The notes under the pieces: model-generated
Database searches by the model: none
The model's input: the letters and a program-made list of their open reading frames with translations, nothing else
Told to the model about the DNA's origin: nothing
Shown here: one piece after another, positions 5,848 through 6,612 of the stretch
Layout of the letters: each line of letters opens with the position of its first letter
How positions within the stretch are numbered: the first letter of the stretch is position 1
Assembly (NCBI GenBank): GCA_025354075.1
Contig: JANXNO010000542.1
Coordinates: 1 to 6,612, forward strand
Reading direction: 5' to 3'
Source of the DNA: Burkholderiales bacterium
GTDB lineage: Bacteria; Pseudomonadota; Gammaproteobacteria; Burkholderiales; Casimicrobiaceae
DNA length: 6,612 nt
Position numbers and translations under genes: made by a program

Positions 5848-6429
5848 TCAAACCGCGACACCTGCCTCAGGCCCAAGCGTGCGCGACAGCAGCGCCCGCG
5901 CCTTGAGCAAATCACGGTTCACGGTGCGCAGCGTGACGCCCAGCTCCTGGGCAACCTCCTGCAATGACAGTCCGGAAAACACGTGCAACTCGATCACCTG
6001 ATAGAGCCGCAGATCAAGCTGTTGCAGCTGATCGAGCGCCTGATCGAGGGCCACCATATCCGACACATCCATCCACGGTGCCAGCGTGCCGTCGGCGTGG
6101 GACATGGTGAGCAGCGTCATGCCTGCGCCGCGTTTTTCGGCATCGCGTTCGCGCACAAAATCGATCACGATGGAGCGCAACACCTTGCCGATATAGGCAA
6201 AAAATTGCAGCCGCGTTTGCCCCTGCAAACCTTCGCGCTCGGCCATGCGCATGAACCCCTCGTGCACCAGCGCGGTTGCGTTGAGGCCCGTGATGCCACC
6301 GGCTTGTGCCAGCTTGCCGCGAGCGAGCCGCTTAATGTCGGGATAAAGGCTTGAAAACAGCGCCCGCATCGCGTCGGAATCGCCGCTCGCGGCGCGCTGA
6401 ACTAAAAGAGTGGGGGAGGGCTGCTGCAT
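5848..6429 (-). CDS. ECF sigma factor B (kinase-associated, TIGR02999/ECF43-like)
   Basis: A 193-residue ECF sigma factor, paralogue of sigma A. Region 2 (about 6-105) contains PTLLVQRAASGDSDAMRALF, ATALVHEGFMRM with Thr52, and FFAYIGKVLRSIVIDFVRERD. Region 4 (about 128-186) ends in a helix-turn-helix around AQELGVTLRTVNRDLLKARA. By hand count, from the GITGLNA segment to the PWMD segment 66 of 76 residues match sigma A; over the following 65 residues covering region 4 only 39 match. The stop is TGA at 5850-5848. ATG at 6429 is chosen; an in-frame TTG at 6444 would add five residues (MQNVL), and neither has a good Shine-Dalgarno. The ATG overlaps by one base the stop of a two-codon ATG TGT TGA in the leader. 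First gene of module B; no anti-sigma gene is adjacent, so kinase B is the likely regulator. Confidence 0.93.
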   Translation of the reverse strand: MQQPSPTLLVQRAASGDSDAMRALFSSLYPDIKRLARGKLAQAGGITGLNATALVHEGFMRMAEREGLQGQTRLQFFAYIGKVLRSIVIDFVRERDAEKRGAGMTLLTMSHADGTLAPWMDVSDMVALDQALDQLQQLDLRLYQVIELHVFSGLSLQEVAQELGVTLRTVNRDLLKARALLSRTLGPEAGVAV

Positions 6430-6434
6430 CAACA

Positions 6435-6450
6435 CATTTTGCAATGGATC
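6435..6450 (-). promoter_or_regulatory. Leader block shared by both sigma genes (copy B)
   Basis: CATTTTGCAATGGATC on the plus strand matches the block upstream of sigma A at 14 of 16 positions. On the minus strand it ends in an ATG (6437-6435) that is not in the sigma B frame: it reads ATG TGT TGA, and the TGA overlaps the sigma B ATG (6429-6427) by one base. This leaves a minimal upstream frame that could couple to, or compete with, initiation at sigma B. Confidence 0.35.
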
Positions 6451-6612
6451 AATCGCGCTGCAACACGGCGAATCAGCTTTTCGCTGAAAAGCCCGTCATG
6501 CCTGGGAAAAGACCAATGAAACGCGGTTTATCGACAATTGGACAAATAGGGCATTGAGCCAAAGCAAATCGCGTGTTTCGACAAAAGCTGTTATTCAAAG
6601 GCACTCAGTAAA
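6451..6612. promoter_or_regulatory. Upstream region of module B, probable promoter location
   Basis: All three minus-strand frames entering from the right edge stop within the first few codons, so no gene extends into the window from the right on that strand. The stretch is AT-richer than the coding DNA and precedes the first gene of module B, so its promoter should lie here. TGCCTTTGAA (minus strand, near 6593-6602) resembles TGCCCTTTGAA upstream of sigma A (near 4097-4107). No -35/-10 pair could be assigned with confidence. Confidence 0.35.

Noticed and set aside
5573..6001. Plus-strand open frame of 142 codons spanning the kinase B and sigma B junction
   Set aside because: It is antisense to two well-supported genes, its product has low-complexity Ser/Ala/Arg composition with no recognisable motif, and similar long antisense frames occur throughout this GC-rich DNA.
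1..6612. CRISPR array, tRNA, rRNA or insertion sequence
   Set aside because: No regularly spaced identical repeats, no tRNA-like cloverleaf, no rRNA-like stretch and no transposase coding sequence were seen.

Overview
The window looks like chromosomal DNA of a gammaproteobacterium, most likely from the Xanthomonadales (Lysobacterales). The reasons are GC-rich coding sequence, a REP-like element with a GTAG head and a 'GTAGGAGC' signature at the left end, and ECF sigma factors of the Ser/Thr-kinase-associated type (TIGR02999 / ECF43-like) next to TPR kinases, a common arrangement in that order. The lineage is an inference from these features, not a database result.

All four confident genes lie on the minus strand, so transcription runs right to left. 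From the right: a 183-bp upstream region (6430-6612); ECF sigma factor B (5848-6429); membrane Ser/Thr kinase B with a short C-terminal tail (4174-5790); a 203-bp AT-richer spacer (3971-4173); ECF sigma factor A (3332-3970); membrane Ser/Thr kinase A with a roughly 500-residue TPR tail (388-3252); then about 390 bp without a confident gene (1-387). That left segment holds a REP-like hairpin element, short repeats and possibly the first codons of another minus-strand ORF that runs off the edge.

The window is therefore two paralogous sigma-kinase modules in head-to-tail order. The two sigma factors are nearly identical in region 2 but clearly diverged in region 4. The two kinases share an N-terminal cytoplasmic domain, a complete catalytic core and a single transmembrane helix, but differ sharply in the part beyond the membrane. 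No anti-sigma factor is encoded. In both sigma factors region 2.2 lacks the usual acidic cluster and carries a conserved threonine in the segment ATALVHE. This fits a model in which each membrane kinase senses a signal through its C-terminal part and activates its partner sigma factor by phosphorylation, as reported for PknT/EcfP of Vibrio parahaemolyticus. That mechanism is inferred here from sequence and gene order. The genes on the other strand and frames inside these four coding regions are not supported.
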